This document shows positions 51,901 through 64,000 of a stretch of 64,000 nucleotides of DNA, piece after piece (the stretch's first letter is position 1; every line of letters begins with the position of its first letter). The stretch lies in NCBI GenBank assembly GCA_005408345.1, contig SEMN01000870.1:62001-126000 (forward strand). The letters are read 5' to 3'. The notes beneath the pieces were generated by a model. That model was not told the DNA's origin. It did no database searches and saw only the letters and a program-made list of their open reading frames with translations. This DNA comes from Macquaria australasica. Lineage: Eukaryota; Chordata; Actinopteri; Centrarchiformes; Percichthyidae. The translations under genes and the position numbers were made by a program.

Positions 51901-54900
51901 ATCTGAACCTCTATAGCTGTTTCTGTCATATCAACAGTCATATATTGTATTTTATTGTAGTTTGTTTTATGGATAATTAATGTCAATGTTGTTGGAAGTC
52001 AGAGTACACGATTTCTCTGAGTGTTTGAGTACTGCTGCTGCAACAAGTGTGAGAAGTGCATTTCACACTTGTTTGTGGTGTGTGTGTTGGCTGTGTGTGT
52101 TTCAGCAGCCGTTTTAAGTGTTACCCTGTCAGTTGCACCCACCACCACCACTGCTATGACACATTCTTCTGTGACGCATCAAGTCAGCAAACGTCTGTGT
52201 AAGTTAATATGCGAGTGTGTATGTGTGACCACAACAGAGTCATCATATCGGTGTCTATGTAACTGCTGAATGGAAAGGTTACAGTCATTGAACATAATCA
52301 CTGGTGAACATGCTTTTGCTGTGTCTCTGATACTCTACTTACTTCTGATCTATTCACTGCTACTCTATTTTATACAACTGTATTCAAACACACATTCAGT
52401 CCGTCTCCACATTATTTGCAAGCACTTACAGTTTTGTCCAAACCTTGCAATTGTTCAAAAATAGCCAAATCTGAATTGGCTCAGGTCAAATCAAATCAAA
52501 CCTCAGCCTCAAGCATGGATGTATTTATTATATGAATGATGTATTATTCATTCCAAGGGAAGGTGCAAAGCCACCAGCACATGTGCTGAAGACGTTCTTC
52601 CTGCTTCCTTCCATGGGCCAGATAACACAGACATCAGTGTCCCATTGCTGAGTCTGGCTGCACACTTGACTGGCATATCTTGATGTAACTCTTTTATTAA
52701 ATATTAGAAAATAGTGAAAATCCAATCACATTTCGCAGAGCCCAAGCTGATGTCATATTTAAATTACCTATTTTATCCGAGTAGCAGTCCGAAACCCAAA
52801 AGATATTCTCTTTACTAACATATATGATAAAGAAAAGTATCCACTATTCATGTTAGACGAGGTGGAATTGGTGAATATTAGGGATTTTTGATTGAAAAAT
52901 TACTCACAAAAACTATTCATTAATTATCAAAATATTGCACTTAATGGTTCAAACTCTGATAACTCAATGTTTGAACTGATATTTTACTTTAATATTAGCA
53001 TTTTATACACTGCAGTACAATTTCAATATAATTTTACATGTGAACATGTCAGTTTTTCATGAACATTCAAAGAAACCTCCCAAAATAAAAATAGATAAAT
53101 AAAAAGCTTCACTCCACTATAAATTTGGGCTTTTGGAGCTTTATTGCATATGTGATTTATTCCACCCCATATAGTTCATGTAGGTTTTGAATCCATTTGT
53201 TGTATGTGGGAGGATCAGGTCATTTGTGTAAGTACATGGAGAGCCACTGGAAACTGGAGTCAGATCCTTTGTATGCATACTTGACTAATAAAGCTGATTC
53301 TGATTAGTGGCAGCCACTAGTAGGACATATATAAGTCTTATTAGTCCTTCCCTTAAAAATGACTCTATGTCTGGAAGGCGTGTGTGTGTGATGCTCATGT
53401 AAATGTATTCTGTTGTTATCCTTGTGTAAACAGAATAGTCCATCTGGGTCCCAGGGCATCATGTGACCTGAAGGGGCCCTTGTTCCTGAGGGCCTTGCAA
53501 ATACTAACTATAATGTTCAAGTGGCTTTCTTTCCCCTGATCCTGTCTTTTCAGTTTTAGTGCATTGTTCTCTTCTGTGCTACACTCCACTTTTATCAATA
53601 ACAAGGAACAAATATGATAAAATTAGTAATTATTATAATAATCATTTTAAACGTTATGTTCCATCCCTTAGCTTGAAATGTAACATCATTTGATTTGCAA
53701 AAAAAACTTCATATTTCTGTCCAACCATCTCTAACCTCAAACTAACCATTGGAGTGTTGGGAGGGCTACACTGCCTTGGAGAAATTATTACCTGACAGAC
53801 CTAAATTAGGGCAAAAAAAGTCCCTGAAGAACATTCACTTCCTGGCTAATTATTGTCAGAGACTGTCATATCACAGGAAAGCTCCTCAGCTGCTCACCAT
53901 TATTTAACAAAACATAACGTTTTAAAAAGCATTTTCACTTTTACTGCAACTACCAAGGGCACGTATTACACTAATTACAGATGAGAACGCCACCAATTTT
54001 ACACATAAAGGGTCAGTTTAATGGTCATGTAGAGTACTGCTCAGCCTGTGAACGGTTGTATAATGTCTTCAGTGGCTCTGGAGAAGCTTTCAAATGTTGT
54101 GACTTGGAGACAAAAATGTATTTTAAAGTCTGTATTTTAAACTGGACATTGAGTTTGAAGCATTTACCAGGCAGGGAGGGTCGAATGAAATGATGCTATG
54201 TGTTGCATTATGGGAAATGTATGATCTAGTGTTTCTGAAGGTTGATCCTTACAGGGGACTAAAACTCTGGATATCTAGCCTCTGTTGCTTTGGTTTTGAT
54301 ATTTTTTTTTTTATCTCTCCCTTGTGAGTCCCACTACTTTATACAAGTGCAATACTAAATTGCTGGAGTGTCCCTTAAAACTGTCACATTTTTACCCCCA
54401 AGAAGATAAAGCCTTCAAACTTTACATCTTTAGCATCACTACTGGTGAGACTCTAATAGATAAATCATCAGTATGTTGGCTGTGATGAAGATTTCACTCT
54501 CTAGTATCCACTAATGTTTAGGCTTTAGGCTTTTACTTCTGGATTTTTCTACATGTACATTAGTATGATATTCTATTCAGACTTATTATAAAATTATCAG
54601 TTTTTTGTATGTGTGAGTAGTTTGGGTGTTTGAGTAGAGATAAAGCACAGTCAGAACAATAAGCCACACCTTCACCACAGCACTTGTTTTTTCCCAGTTT
54701 TGCCTCAAGAAAAAACAAACCTTCATTTCAGCTCCCAGTCCAACCAGTTCTACAGACAACAACATGTCTGAGACCATTTTAGTCAGAGATCTGTCCATTG
54801 TGTTGTACAGGAACCAAGTTTTGACTGAGTGAAGGTACACTACACATGGGGCTTCAGGACAGTGAAGATCGCAGTGCTCAAAGCAGGTCTTTGGTAATTC

Positions 54901-57900
54901 TGCTTCTGAGACAAAGGAACTGTTCAGATGGTCCTGCCACTCTCACTTGTCTCACTGTCCACAGATGATGAGGACCTCTACATCCAACAAGCTGTTGTAT
55001 TCATTGAGGACGCCATACAGGTGAGTACAATGAGTTTACTTACTTATTTCTCTTATGGTAAATAATAAGAAAAGGTAAATGAATATACAAAGGCATTAAA
55101 AAAAGACATAGTATTTTGGCTAGGATTGGACCTCAGAGACCTCTTATGTATGTCCTTCATGCTCATCCTCCATGAATTCGCATTACTGTAAGGTGTTTTG
55201 GATAAGAATGTCCACCATATATTGTGAAAATATACCTAGTAAGCTTGGTGTGTCTTGTTGAACTTTGATCACAACCCTACATGTTGAGCTTTATGTGAAA
55301 TGTCTGCTCCAGTCCTGCTTTTTCCAACTAAGGAACAAGTCAGACCCTTCCTCCAGCCTGTCTAGATGTCTGTCCAGAAGGTCCAGAAGTCTACAGCGTT
55401 TTACAAAAATTAAACATATATCACACTAGATTAGATTACACTAGCTGCCGGTCACTTTTAGGATTGATTTCAAAGTTTTGTCCTGGACATACAAGACCTT
55501 TCATGGGCCTCACATGTTCTCTGTGGAGAAGAGCAGGGACTTCTAGCTGTTCCAAGCGCCAGGCTGAAAACTAAAGGTGCTCCTGCTTTTGCTGTTGTTG
55601 CTCCTCGACTCTGGAAGAGGGAAGCACTGATCCAGTACCATTGGCAATGACATGAGCGATCCACATTAGATAGTTAGAAACTTTGTGTCCACTGATATGG
55701 GGAAAAGACAGCACTGGTAGCTTATCGTAACTCAGTGTCGGCAGATAACCTGTGTTGAGATATTGAAATTGGTATTGGGAGGGAAAAGTCAGACTTTGAA
55801 TCTGTTACAGCCTCCTGCAACGTCTCAGAGAAGCCAAATAATGTACATTTTAAGCGTACTGTATTGTTCTTGGCTTTTTGTGGTTTGTACATTTTGTCTC
55901 CTTGTTTTTACTGTCTTGTTTACTTCCCTTTCTCTTTTGTCTCTCCTGTAAAGCCCTTTTGTTTTAAAAAGCCCTATACTGTTTAAGTTGGTTTGCTTGC
56001 TTATAGTACCGGTCCATTAACCACCGTGTGGATTCCAGCTCACTTCGCCTGTATCAATGGTACTACGCCAGGATATGCCAGTGGTAAGTTCACACCCTCT
56101 AACACTTGCTCACTCAGGCCAGGTCATTTTTGAATAAACTGCACCTGAGTTTATGTTTACAATACATTTTAGGGCCACATATCTGCAGGGTGAGAAACTG
56201 TAGACAAAAGGCCTTTTTTCACAGCAGACATTCTGACATGTGACAGTAGGAAAAGCACAGGGGTGAGTAATATAATGTCTACTGCTTTGTCAGTATAACT
56301 ACAATACATCATTATAACTTTTTCAGTGTGGCTGAGTGGGTCGTAAAACAGCGATGTCACACTCTCTCCCACAGCAGGAGTAATCCATCTGCTGTTGAAA
56401 GTTAGTGTAGGAAGCTTCATAAATAACTCTCAGTCTTACTATAATGAGGTAGGAGTGTTTTTAGTCCCAGGTTAACTTTCAGCGTTATTTGTAGCAGTGA
56501 TTCTAAGAGACTTCATAAATACGGTCCTTGATTTGATTATAGTGATTCATTAAAGAGTGAAATGTAGGAAATCACTGACATCAGTTAAAGTAGGAGGGAC
56601 GTTGAGGGAAAGCCAATACGTCAAAAACTATTTCTGCACTTCAACATAGAATAACCTCTTGAACGCAATGAATACCACATTAATGATTCAGTCTACAGTA
56701 GGTCAACAGTATTCCAGATGAACGTTTTCCCTTAGAGCCATTTTAATGTATGATCTAATTTCTTTCTTTCTTTCTTCCAACTTGTGTTTATGGCTGATTT
56801 ATATAAACAAGATTCAAAGTCTAGTGTCCTCTAGAGGCTGCAGTGTTATTTGCACCCTACAAAAATGTGAACACAGCAATCAACATACAATTTAGGATTT
56901 GGTGATGCAGATCTAGCCAGTAGTTGCTGAGATATCCAAAGTTGTGGACAGACCATCCAATCAAAACCATCATTCCTAGGCCCCCCTGCTATCCTAACTG
57001 AGACAGAGTAAAGTGTGCTGTTTAAAGTAGCAGTCATGTTTCTGTAACAGATCAACCACACATGAAGACCCTGTGTTTTAACACACTGGATCATGCTGTT
57101 TACCAGTCATGCTTGAGAGAAAGCTGTTTGCTAACTGTAGCGTGCACTTAATACATCAGGACATTACAACAACACAAACCAAAAATGTCTGTGATAAAAA
57201 ACCAACAGGCCTAATGATTTATACATTCATCACATTGTTTACCACACCAGGCTTCAGCCCTTGCTGAGGTCACTGGTTGATGGTGGTCATATATCAATGG
57301 TTTTGCGAGCGACGTGTGGAAAATGTTCAATATCCCAAAAGGGAAACTTCCCTGTTAGTTCAGAGTGCATGATGAGCTGTTAGCATGTAGTGATTTGGAC
57401 AGAGTCCTGGGTTTTTTGGATAAGGTGGTGGATAGTTTAACACTTAAGAGCCAGTGAGAAAGAAATGCCTGTTTTAAGGTTATTGTGATGGTTGTAGTGC
57501 AAAAGTGTGAGCAGATAGAGGTCCTGATTGATGGCTTTGGATGGAAATGTTTTGCCTTTATCCTGTGGTGCTGACCTACAGGGCAGTGACTGGACCTGTC
57601 CTGTAGACCAGCACCAACCTCCACCCCGGCCTGGCCACTGCACTCCTCTGCCTGTGGACATTTAGCCGTCCCATCACTTTCCTGCTCTGGCTCCACAGTG
57701 GTGGACTGACTGTCTCCTGGCTCTAGCCTCATATTTAGCAGAAAGACATGACAGTGGTATCAGTCTTCTCATCTAACTCTTAGCAAGAAGTGAATAAATG
57801 TATTTCCTAACAATGTGGACTTGAGGTTTGTAATTGGTGCTAAAGAATACCAAGTAAACTTTACTTGTCAACGCTTTTTTGAGCTAACTTTAGACAGCAC

Positions 57901-60900
57901 CATCTGGTAAACCTAATCTACGTGGAGCTGAATGACAATTTTCTTTTTTTTCATATTTCTACATCCATTTGTCCATCCATTACCCATCTTCCCCTGCCCC
58001 AGGGGCTTGGGCCTAACCATTGCGGTGGTGTTGCTGCTGGCATTCGTGGAGCGCCCGTCCTCCCTGTCCGTGTCCTCAGACCCGCGGTATCGCTCTTCAC
58101 CCTGGGAGCCTCCCTGCGGCTTCACCGAGAGCATCGAGATGGTCTGCCTCATCATCTTCTGTCTTGATCTTGCTGTCAAGGTAAGCACAGCCAGGGTGCT
58201 CCCAGGTGCTGCAATTTATAATTATTTCCTACTTATTTGTCCATTTGAACCACTGCTTCACTTTGTCCTCAGAGCTACCTGATTGGCTGGGAGGAATTCA
58301 GAAAGAGCAAATGGCTGATTGGCTACACAGTGGTGATTTCAGTCTCCATCATTGACTGGGTGTTGTCTGTCAGCATGATGTGTAATGAGGTGAGGCTGTA
58401 AGAATGTTACGCTTCAAACACCAGTATCCATTAAAGAGTATCAGTGCTCATACAGAAGTGAATCAAAAACGTGTTTCACTTGCAGAAAAAGAAAAGCTCG
58501 AGATACACAGTATGGCTGTAGCAGTGGAGAAGTCAGTGGGCCAGTACAATATGAAACAGACTGGAGGCCCCTCTCAATCTGCATTCTTGTCTGTTCTTGT
58601 AGACCTGTGAAGCACCATCAGTCATGGCCCAATTCAAAGTTTGCACTTAGCCAAGTACAGTCCAAATGACTGGGTGGTCAGCATCTGTGGTTGTCCCCAG
58701 GGAGAACAGTCTTATCTCAGTAAGCCCTTTGGTAATTTACTGGCTCTGATGTCCCCATAGTGTTTTAAACATAAGATATAATAACTTTTGTAAGATAAAC
58801 ATAGGTCTCAGAGTCATAGTCGAATATTTGGTAATGCCACAGTAGTTTGTCTGAAGGTAAATTTATTGGATAGTTGTACAGCAACTGCGCTGCCTCTGTA
58901 TTTTAGGCTCCTAAAAATTACAAATATCACGACACATCAATATAAATTAATACACGCCTATATATATATATATATATATATATACAGTATGTATATATAA
59001 ATGAAAACCAACAGTGGCAGTGTAGTGTATGATATTAAATTCAATATACTGTAAATATACATTAAAATAAGCATAACAAGTGTATCTAACGTATTTTACC
59101 ATATCTCATGGTCAACGTGGTTGAAAGTGCTGAAAGCTAGTTAAGCAGACATATAAGCCTAAATTGTTTACACTTCTGTTGAACTGCTCTCCCACTTCCA
59201 AACTGCTTGTATTGCATCAACTTGCCAAGTGCCAACGACTTCAAGCGTAGCATGCTCTGTGTTGGCACCCTACGTTCAAAAAGGGATCTTTTCTCTGTTA
59301 ATCAGAAACTGAGAGTACGGCGACTCCTCCGGCCATTCTTCCTCCTGCAGAACTCCTCCCTGATGAAGAAGACACTGAAGTGCATCAAGAGGACTCTGCC
59401 AGAGATTGCCAGGTATCTGACTGTTACACTGGCAGGACTATCTAAGATCTACTGATTTATGTAACATATTTCAAGCAATTTACTTTTGAACACTTTCTTA
59501 TGTTTTCTAATTTAAAGCCTATGCGGCCACTGTGACCACAGCTGACAATTACATGATAATGGTATTTGCCAAAATCTAGTGCAATAAAAGCACAGGCAGA
59601 GATGAGTCATAAAGTCCACAAACTGGCTCAGTAACAGTGTTGGGCGAGTTACTTTAGTTACCCATTACTTATTACTAATTGAAAAAGTAATTGCAATACA
59701 TTACTAATTACTCAACAGCAAAGTCATTAGTTACATCACCCGTCATTAGCTTAGCACAGTGGACTTTTGTCTCAATGTACAATCTGAAACTACAGTGAAA
59801 CCTACCATTGGCTCAGTTATCTTCAATTTCATTTCACCACTCAACGAATAAAAAAGCCACCAGCTTCCCTATAATGTGGTCACAGACTGATGATGATGCA
59901 CTCTGACTGCACTGATTTTGTTATAGTGTCCAGTAGCACGTCCAAACTTGTACTGAGTTTCAAAACTTGAACAGTGAGAAGGAAAGTTTGGAAGTTCTGT
60001 TTGGTGCTGTTTGTAAAGTTGGAGGAGTTATTTCAGCATCAATGTTAAAAAGACAATGTTAGGTGAACGACTTCAGATGGACATGAAACTCTCAGTTCAA
60101 TTATCAGTACAAAAGATGAGAAGCTCATATGGCTCTTTGATAAAAAGTCAAGGGCGCAAGGCATGTACATAAAAATGTATAGGGAGAAGTCAACTACAAC
60201 TCCCTAGGAGCATTTCAGTAAGAATCATCAAATCACAGAGCTTTAAAATCTGTTGTGTGAACCTCTAACTGCAAGCAGACGCTAAAGAAACCTGATGAAA
60301 CAACCTGATTGTTTTGTTGCCCACTGCAGCAAAAAAACAATCTGAAATTGCTACAATGCTGATTGGCTTCTTGGGTCTCATGGGTATTGTAGTATTCAGA
60401 GTCATCCGCCATACCAAACTAAAAAAGCAAGATTTTTCAGAAATAAAGTTGAAATAATTCAAACTGATAGCCGCTGCAGAAACCTGTAGTATTTTGAAAT
60501 GATTTAGGAGACTTGTGTTTTTATGGAGTGTATCTTTAAAAAATAGAGAAATATTTGGGTTCTTCCTCACTGACTCCCCGGGCTTTTCCACCTCCACCCT
60601 GAACCTGTGTGCTCTCCTGTCTGTGCAGTGTGATCCTGCTGCTGGCGCTCCACCTCTGCCTCTTCACTATGATCGGCATGCTGCTGTTTGCTAAAACTGA
60701 GGTGAGTTCAGGTCTTTGTGGTCACATCTTGTTAAAAACACAGTACTGACTGTACTGTACTGACACTTTGGCTTGTCTGTGTGTGTGTGTGTGTGTGTCT
60801 GGCAACTCAGCAGCCAAGGGTCACTGTCAAAAAAAATGCCACTAGTTCATCATTAAAAATACAGTTTCAAAAATAAATACACAAATTAACAAATGACTAC

Positions 60901-62388
60901 ATATAATGTCACAAACTGTCCCAGAAAAGGTTGGATGGGTAGGATGTCAAATATGTGTAAAGAAGAACAAATCTTTAACTCACTAGATGGTGGAAGGAGG
61001 AGGTGACTATATGAAGCCAACACGTTACTGTTTCTGCCAGTTGCTTAGTGAACCAGGAAGTGGAACAGTGCACAGAAGCCACAACAGGCAGGAGAGAGGG
61101 ACATGATAAAAATGATAATACAAAAATAATGTGCAGCATTCAAAAACAAATACTGAGAGAATGCAAACAGTACGTGCTACGTTTTAAACAGTTATGGTGA
61201 GACTGATTTTCATATTACATTTATAAACCATTATGATTGCAAAAAAATCAGTTCATTCCAATAATCAAGTTCACAGAATATTAGTTGTTTTTTTCAGCAG
61301 AGATGCCTTAAAGTGTGAAGTGAAACTGTAACTTCCGGGTTCTGTTCCAGAAGTGAGAAAACCTCACTTCTAATAACGCAAATGACCAGAAATCCATCCC
61401 TGGAACACAACCTTAAAGCTCAGTTCAGACCAAAGGTTCGTGACGAGACGAAACCGTTTTAGAACGTTGCAGGGAAAAGTTGCAGCGGTGAGAACTGACC
61501 CATCTCAGCTCAACTAGAAATGCAATTGTAGCAAGTAACTCACTATCACTATCCTCTTTCATGCTTTAAGATGATGCAAATTATATCCAGCTACAAAAAC
61601 AGCCTGAAAAGCCGGCAGTTAGAACAGAAACCATCCTGTCTAGTCATTGCAGGCAGGCACATTGCAAGTAGTTGCAAGTTTCAACTCGTCTCGTCGTGAA
61701 TCTTTGGTCTGAACTGGCCTTTACTCAACAGTGTGTCCAGGGATGGCACATTTTTTTACAATGTATTATTGTTATATAATATTTAATTTTTTTCATATTT
61801 TTCTTCTTCAACAAATCCCATGTGCAGGTTAAAGCCAACAATGAATTGAGCAGTACAGTAGGAGGTGTCAGTCCACTCTGCCTCTCCTGGTTTCTGTTCA
61901 TCACTCTGCCTCTGTGTTTCTGTTCAGGATCCAAAGAAGAACGGGGAGTGGGAGTTACATTTCAGAAACCTGCCTAATTCCTTAACCTCTCTGCTGGTGC
62001 TGCTCACCACAGCCAACAACCCAGATGGTATGTAATCAGTTACATGATAAACAGGCCATGTTGGGTGATTACTGCTAACTTTCTGTCTTTTCAACATTTC
62101 CTCTGTCCTGCCACAGTGATGATCCCTGCCTACTCCCTAAACAGAGCCTACTCCATTTTCTTCGTCACCTTCAGTGTAATTGGTAAGCAGTGGTTATTAT
62201 TCCCTGTGTCAGTTCAGCAGCTTGAATTGACTTGTAGTGACAGTAGATGATTGTGTTGCTGTTAAAGCAATATAAATGTTTGAGCCAAGTGTTTTAGAGG
62301 AGATTTGTTTTGCTTTCTGGCAGGAACCTACTGTCTGATGAACTTACTGACAGCCATCATCTATAACCAGTTCAGAGGATATTTACTG
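48907..62388 (+). CDS. tpcn2: tpcn2, two-pore channel 2 (N-terminal half; continues past the right edge)
   Basis: Endolysosomal cation channel gated by PI(3,5)P2 and NAADP. Exons: 48907-49057, 54965-55020, 56007-56083, 58003-58180, 58273-58389, 59306-59412, 60629-60701, 61928-62027, 62117-62182, 62324-62388. They join in one frame of exactly 330 codons, ending at a GT donor at 62389. The N-terminus METESLLTG fits an acidic dileucine lysosomal sorting motif (E2, L6, L7). Repeat I is complete: S1 (LTIAVVLLLAF), S2 (MVCLIIFCLDLAV), S3 (VVISVSIIDWVL), S4 (LRVRRLLRPFFLL), S5 (SVILLLALHLCLF), pore with the T-A-N filter at 281-283, and S6 (LMNLLTAIIYNQFRGYL). The S4-S5 basic cluster K214, K215, K218 matches human K203, K204, K207, the PI(3,5)P2 site. 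Repeat II lies beyond the window. TPC2 rather than TPC1 is favoured by the LLQNSSLMKKTLKCI and TTANNPDVMIPAY segments. Confidence 0.95.
49975..50218. repeat. Interspersed repeat ending 'cctaataaagtggccact'
   Basis: The stretch 'tgattagctgattagatat' through 'cctaataaagtggcc' is wording I recall as a common end of a fish DNA-transposon-derived repeat. The opposite end was not found, so this is a truncated copy. Confidence 0.5.
50300..50430 (+). repeat. LINE/SINE-type 3' tail with (GATG)n-like end
   Basis: 'gattgactggcgacctgtcc', 'gtataccccgcctctcgccc' and the closing 'ataatggatagatggatag' are, from memory, the widespread 3' tail of fish RTE-type retroelements and their SINEs. Orientation +, 5'-truncated. 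Confidence 0.65.
55430..55990 (+). mobile_element. LINE 3' fragment (CR1/L2-like)
   Basis: The frame around 55440 reads 'LPVTFRIDFKVLSWTYKTF', as in the C-terminal region of fish CR1/L2 ORF2, then breaks by stops. It ends near 55975 with 'aaagccctatactg'. It lies in tpcn2 intron 2 and stops about 20 bases before the acceptor of exon 56007-56083. Confidence 0.6.
56084..58002 (+). other. tpcn2: tpcn2 intron 3
   Basis: 1.9 kb with a tail fragment of the 'ggtatttggtcat' repeat family at about 56885-57010. Minus-strand open frames at 57355-57732 have no recognisable domain. Nothing else seen. Confidence 0.45.
58390..59305 (+). other. tpcn2: tpcn2 intron 5
   Basis: About 0.9 kb, with a (TA)n tract at 58959-58984. 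Nothing else recognised. Confidence 0.5.
59413..60628 (+). other. tpcn2: tpcn2 intron 6
   Basis: 1.2 kb. 59633-59760 is a 'gtgttgggcgagttac' repeat related to 4133-4240. Nothing else recognised. Confidence 0.5.
60702..61414 (+). other. tpcn2: tpcn2 intron 7, first part
   Basis: A short (GT)n run is present at about 60777-60798. Otherwise nothing recognised before the inverted-repeat element at 61415. Confidence 0.45.
61415..61722. mobile_element. 308-bp inverted-repeat (hAT-like) MITE in tpcn2 intron 7
   Basis: The left end 'aaagctcagttcagaccaaa' and right end '...tttggtctgaactggccttt' are inverted, and the similarity continues through 'gacgagacga' / 'tcgtctcgtc' for about 37 bases. I could not identify a clean 8-base target duplication, so the superfamily is uncertain. 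Confidence 0.75.
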
Positions 62389-64000
62389 GTGAGTCACACA
62401 TACAGTATGACATAATACTGCTGAGGAGCATTTCATTGTCTTGGGAATTATCTTGCAGTTACAGCTCCACACATTCCCACTGGAATCCACCCAGTACAAG
62501 CACAGTCTTCTACTGGTGGCCAGTGAGCACTATGGTTAAATGCTGTTTCGACTGTATGTGGCAGATATCGTTAATGTGAGCCTGCGATGTGACAGGGTTT
62601 TTTATTTTTACTAAACTGACTGCTGTTACTTAATGGTTCCCAGCTGGGAAAGAGGGTGTGTCAATGGGAAAAAAACAAGCCTTGGCAGTGGAAGGTAGTC
62701 AGGAGGAATCATCTGACAGTCATTTCACATGCCGCAGCTGCATACGCCCAACATTGGGTAATGAATGATGTATGACACGTTAAAAAAAGAATGGTCGCAA
62801 CTGAAGCATCAGAGACAAAGATATCCTTTTATCCAGTTAGAGTATGGGTCAAACTGCTGGATCCTCCCAAGACCAAGCCGAGGTAACAATGATGCTGTTA
62901 TCATGTGATCAGGGTACTGATCTTCTGTAAAAGCATTACCTGTCTTGTACATCACCTTCTATAAGTCCAAACTCTGTAACAGTCAGTGTGGGAAATAGTA
63001 AGACTGGTTTTAACAGGGATAGGATCGGGATTTGGAACAGGATTAGCAGTGACACAAGTCACAGGATGGGATGCTAACAGGAATAAATGAATATTTACTG
63101 AGAAAACAAAAAAAGGTTGTCCTTTAATCAGGCCATACTTTAGCTAAAGCTCTGTAACATTCACTCACTTTTATTTGGAATGAACTCAAAACAACATGTG
63201 AATGTGTTTGCTTTACTTTACCAGGATAGCCTTACACAACATCTACTATTTCTATTGGATTCTACTGGATTTCATGTTTTGGTGCATTTACTACAAATCA
63301 TGGATACGATACATCACAGCTAAACATTTAGCAGTCAGTGTTGCTGTGTTCAGACATCTATTGGTTTCTATTCATTTCTGTACAAAGTAAAAAAATCCTT
63401 CAGCAGCGTCTTGAAACTTGCTGGAGTGTAATCCGTCACAGTGAACACCAACTACTATCTATACTATACTAGAAGTACACTACTATGCTATAGCATACTG
63501 TAGCAAGTTTCAAAAGGAAACCAATGGCTGCTCTGAATGGTGGAAAAATACACGTAAAAGTTAAAGTTAAACTGCACTTTTTAAAATGGTCATCATAATG
63601 TGAAGCAGTGGTAACTGGATGACCTGTAGTTATGTATACTTGCAAACACCAGTATGGCCCTCTAAGACTCCCAGGTGAGTCATGAATGCCATCTGCTGGA
63701 ACATAAGAGGAGTCTAACTGGATTATAAGATATTCTGACAAAGTATATCCTCCATATTAAAAATCATTATCAGTTCAGTATCAATAAAAAGGCACCACAA
63801 ATTCCTCACCACTCTTGTAAAACCCATGTTTCATGGCTTATTCAAATGTCACAATGGACTTTAGAGACCAATACAGTGTGCATTGCATTCTTTTTGAGAG
63901 ATCGATATTAATGAGGAAAACCATGGAGCCTATCAGCACACTGGATTAAAGCTGTCAAAACTTTATTGGACTGATTTTTAGACCCTACCAGGCTACCATA
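62389..64000 (+). other. tpcn2: tpcn2 intron 10 to window edge
   Basis: Follows the donor of exon 62324-62388. I looked for the next exon (after the FRGYLL segment) and did not find it before 64000, so the intron is at least 1.6 kb. No repeat or gene recognised. Confidence 0.5.

Larger units (their letters stand above)
49058..54964 (+). other. tpcn2: tpcn2 intron 1 (5.9 kb)
   Basis: No additional gene recognised. Repeat fragments at 49975-50218 and 50300-50430 are listed separately, and 51612-51690 resembles the first part of the 'cttagcataaagact' family ('aacagtgcaacattttgaga'). The rest is AT-rich, with open frames that show no conserved domain. Confidence 0.5.

Noticed and set aside
57355..57732. 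125-codon minus-strand open frame in tpcn2 intron 3
   Set aside because: No domain or homologous wording recognised. It has no splice partner, so chance is likely.

Overview
The window is nuclear DNA from a teleost fish, probably a percomorph. The support is three vertebrate genes broken into short exons with consensus splice sites, abundant (GT)n, (CA)n and (TA)n microsatellites, a Tc1-type transposon, degenerate CR1/L2-like LINE fragments and several short fish-type interspersed repeats. The species cannot be named from the sequence alone. There are no bacterial genes, CRISPR arrays, rRNAs or tRNAs that I can support.

All three genes lie on the + strand. (1) 10319-21019: the last seven coding exons of dok4, an adaptor with PH and PTB domains. 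Its first coding exon is not recognisable here and probably lies upstream of base 1, which would make 1-10318 mostly intron. (2) 31391-46154: a complete 21-exon nadsyn1, glutamine-dependent NAD+ synthetase (715 codons plus stop), with both catalytic centres intact. (3) 48907-62388: the first ten coding exons of tpcn2, the endolysosomal two-pore channel TPC2, covering the N-terminus and all of six-helix repeat I. The gene runs past the right edge.

Between dok4 and nadsyn1 (21020-31390) is about 10 kb without a recognisable gene. It holds a nearly complete Tc1/mariner element (28748-30395) with long terminal inverted repeats and a transposase reading frame broken by a single TGA. Introns and intergenic DNA carry at least six inverted-repeat (MITE-like or foldback) elements, two of them with clear TA flanks (14685-15283 and 41599-41909), and several repeat families with more than one copy in the window.

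Functionally, nadsyn1 makes NAD+. NAD+ is converted to NADP+, the precursor of NAADP, and NAADP together with PI(3,5)P2 gates TPC channels such as tpcn2. The two genes lie 2.75 kb apart head to tail. dok4 (receptor-tyrosine-kinase signalling) has no obvious link to them. I found no convincing novel system; the points most worth checking are this gene order, splice-site features, and the structured MITEs.
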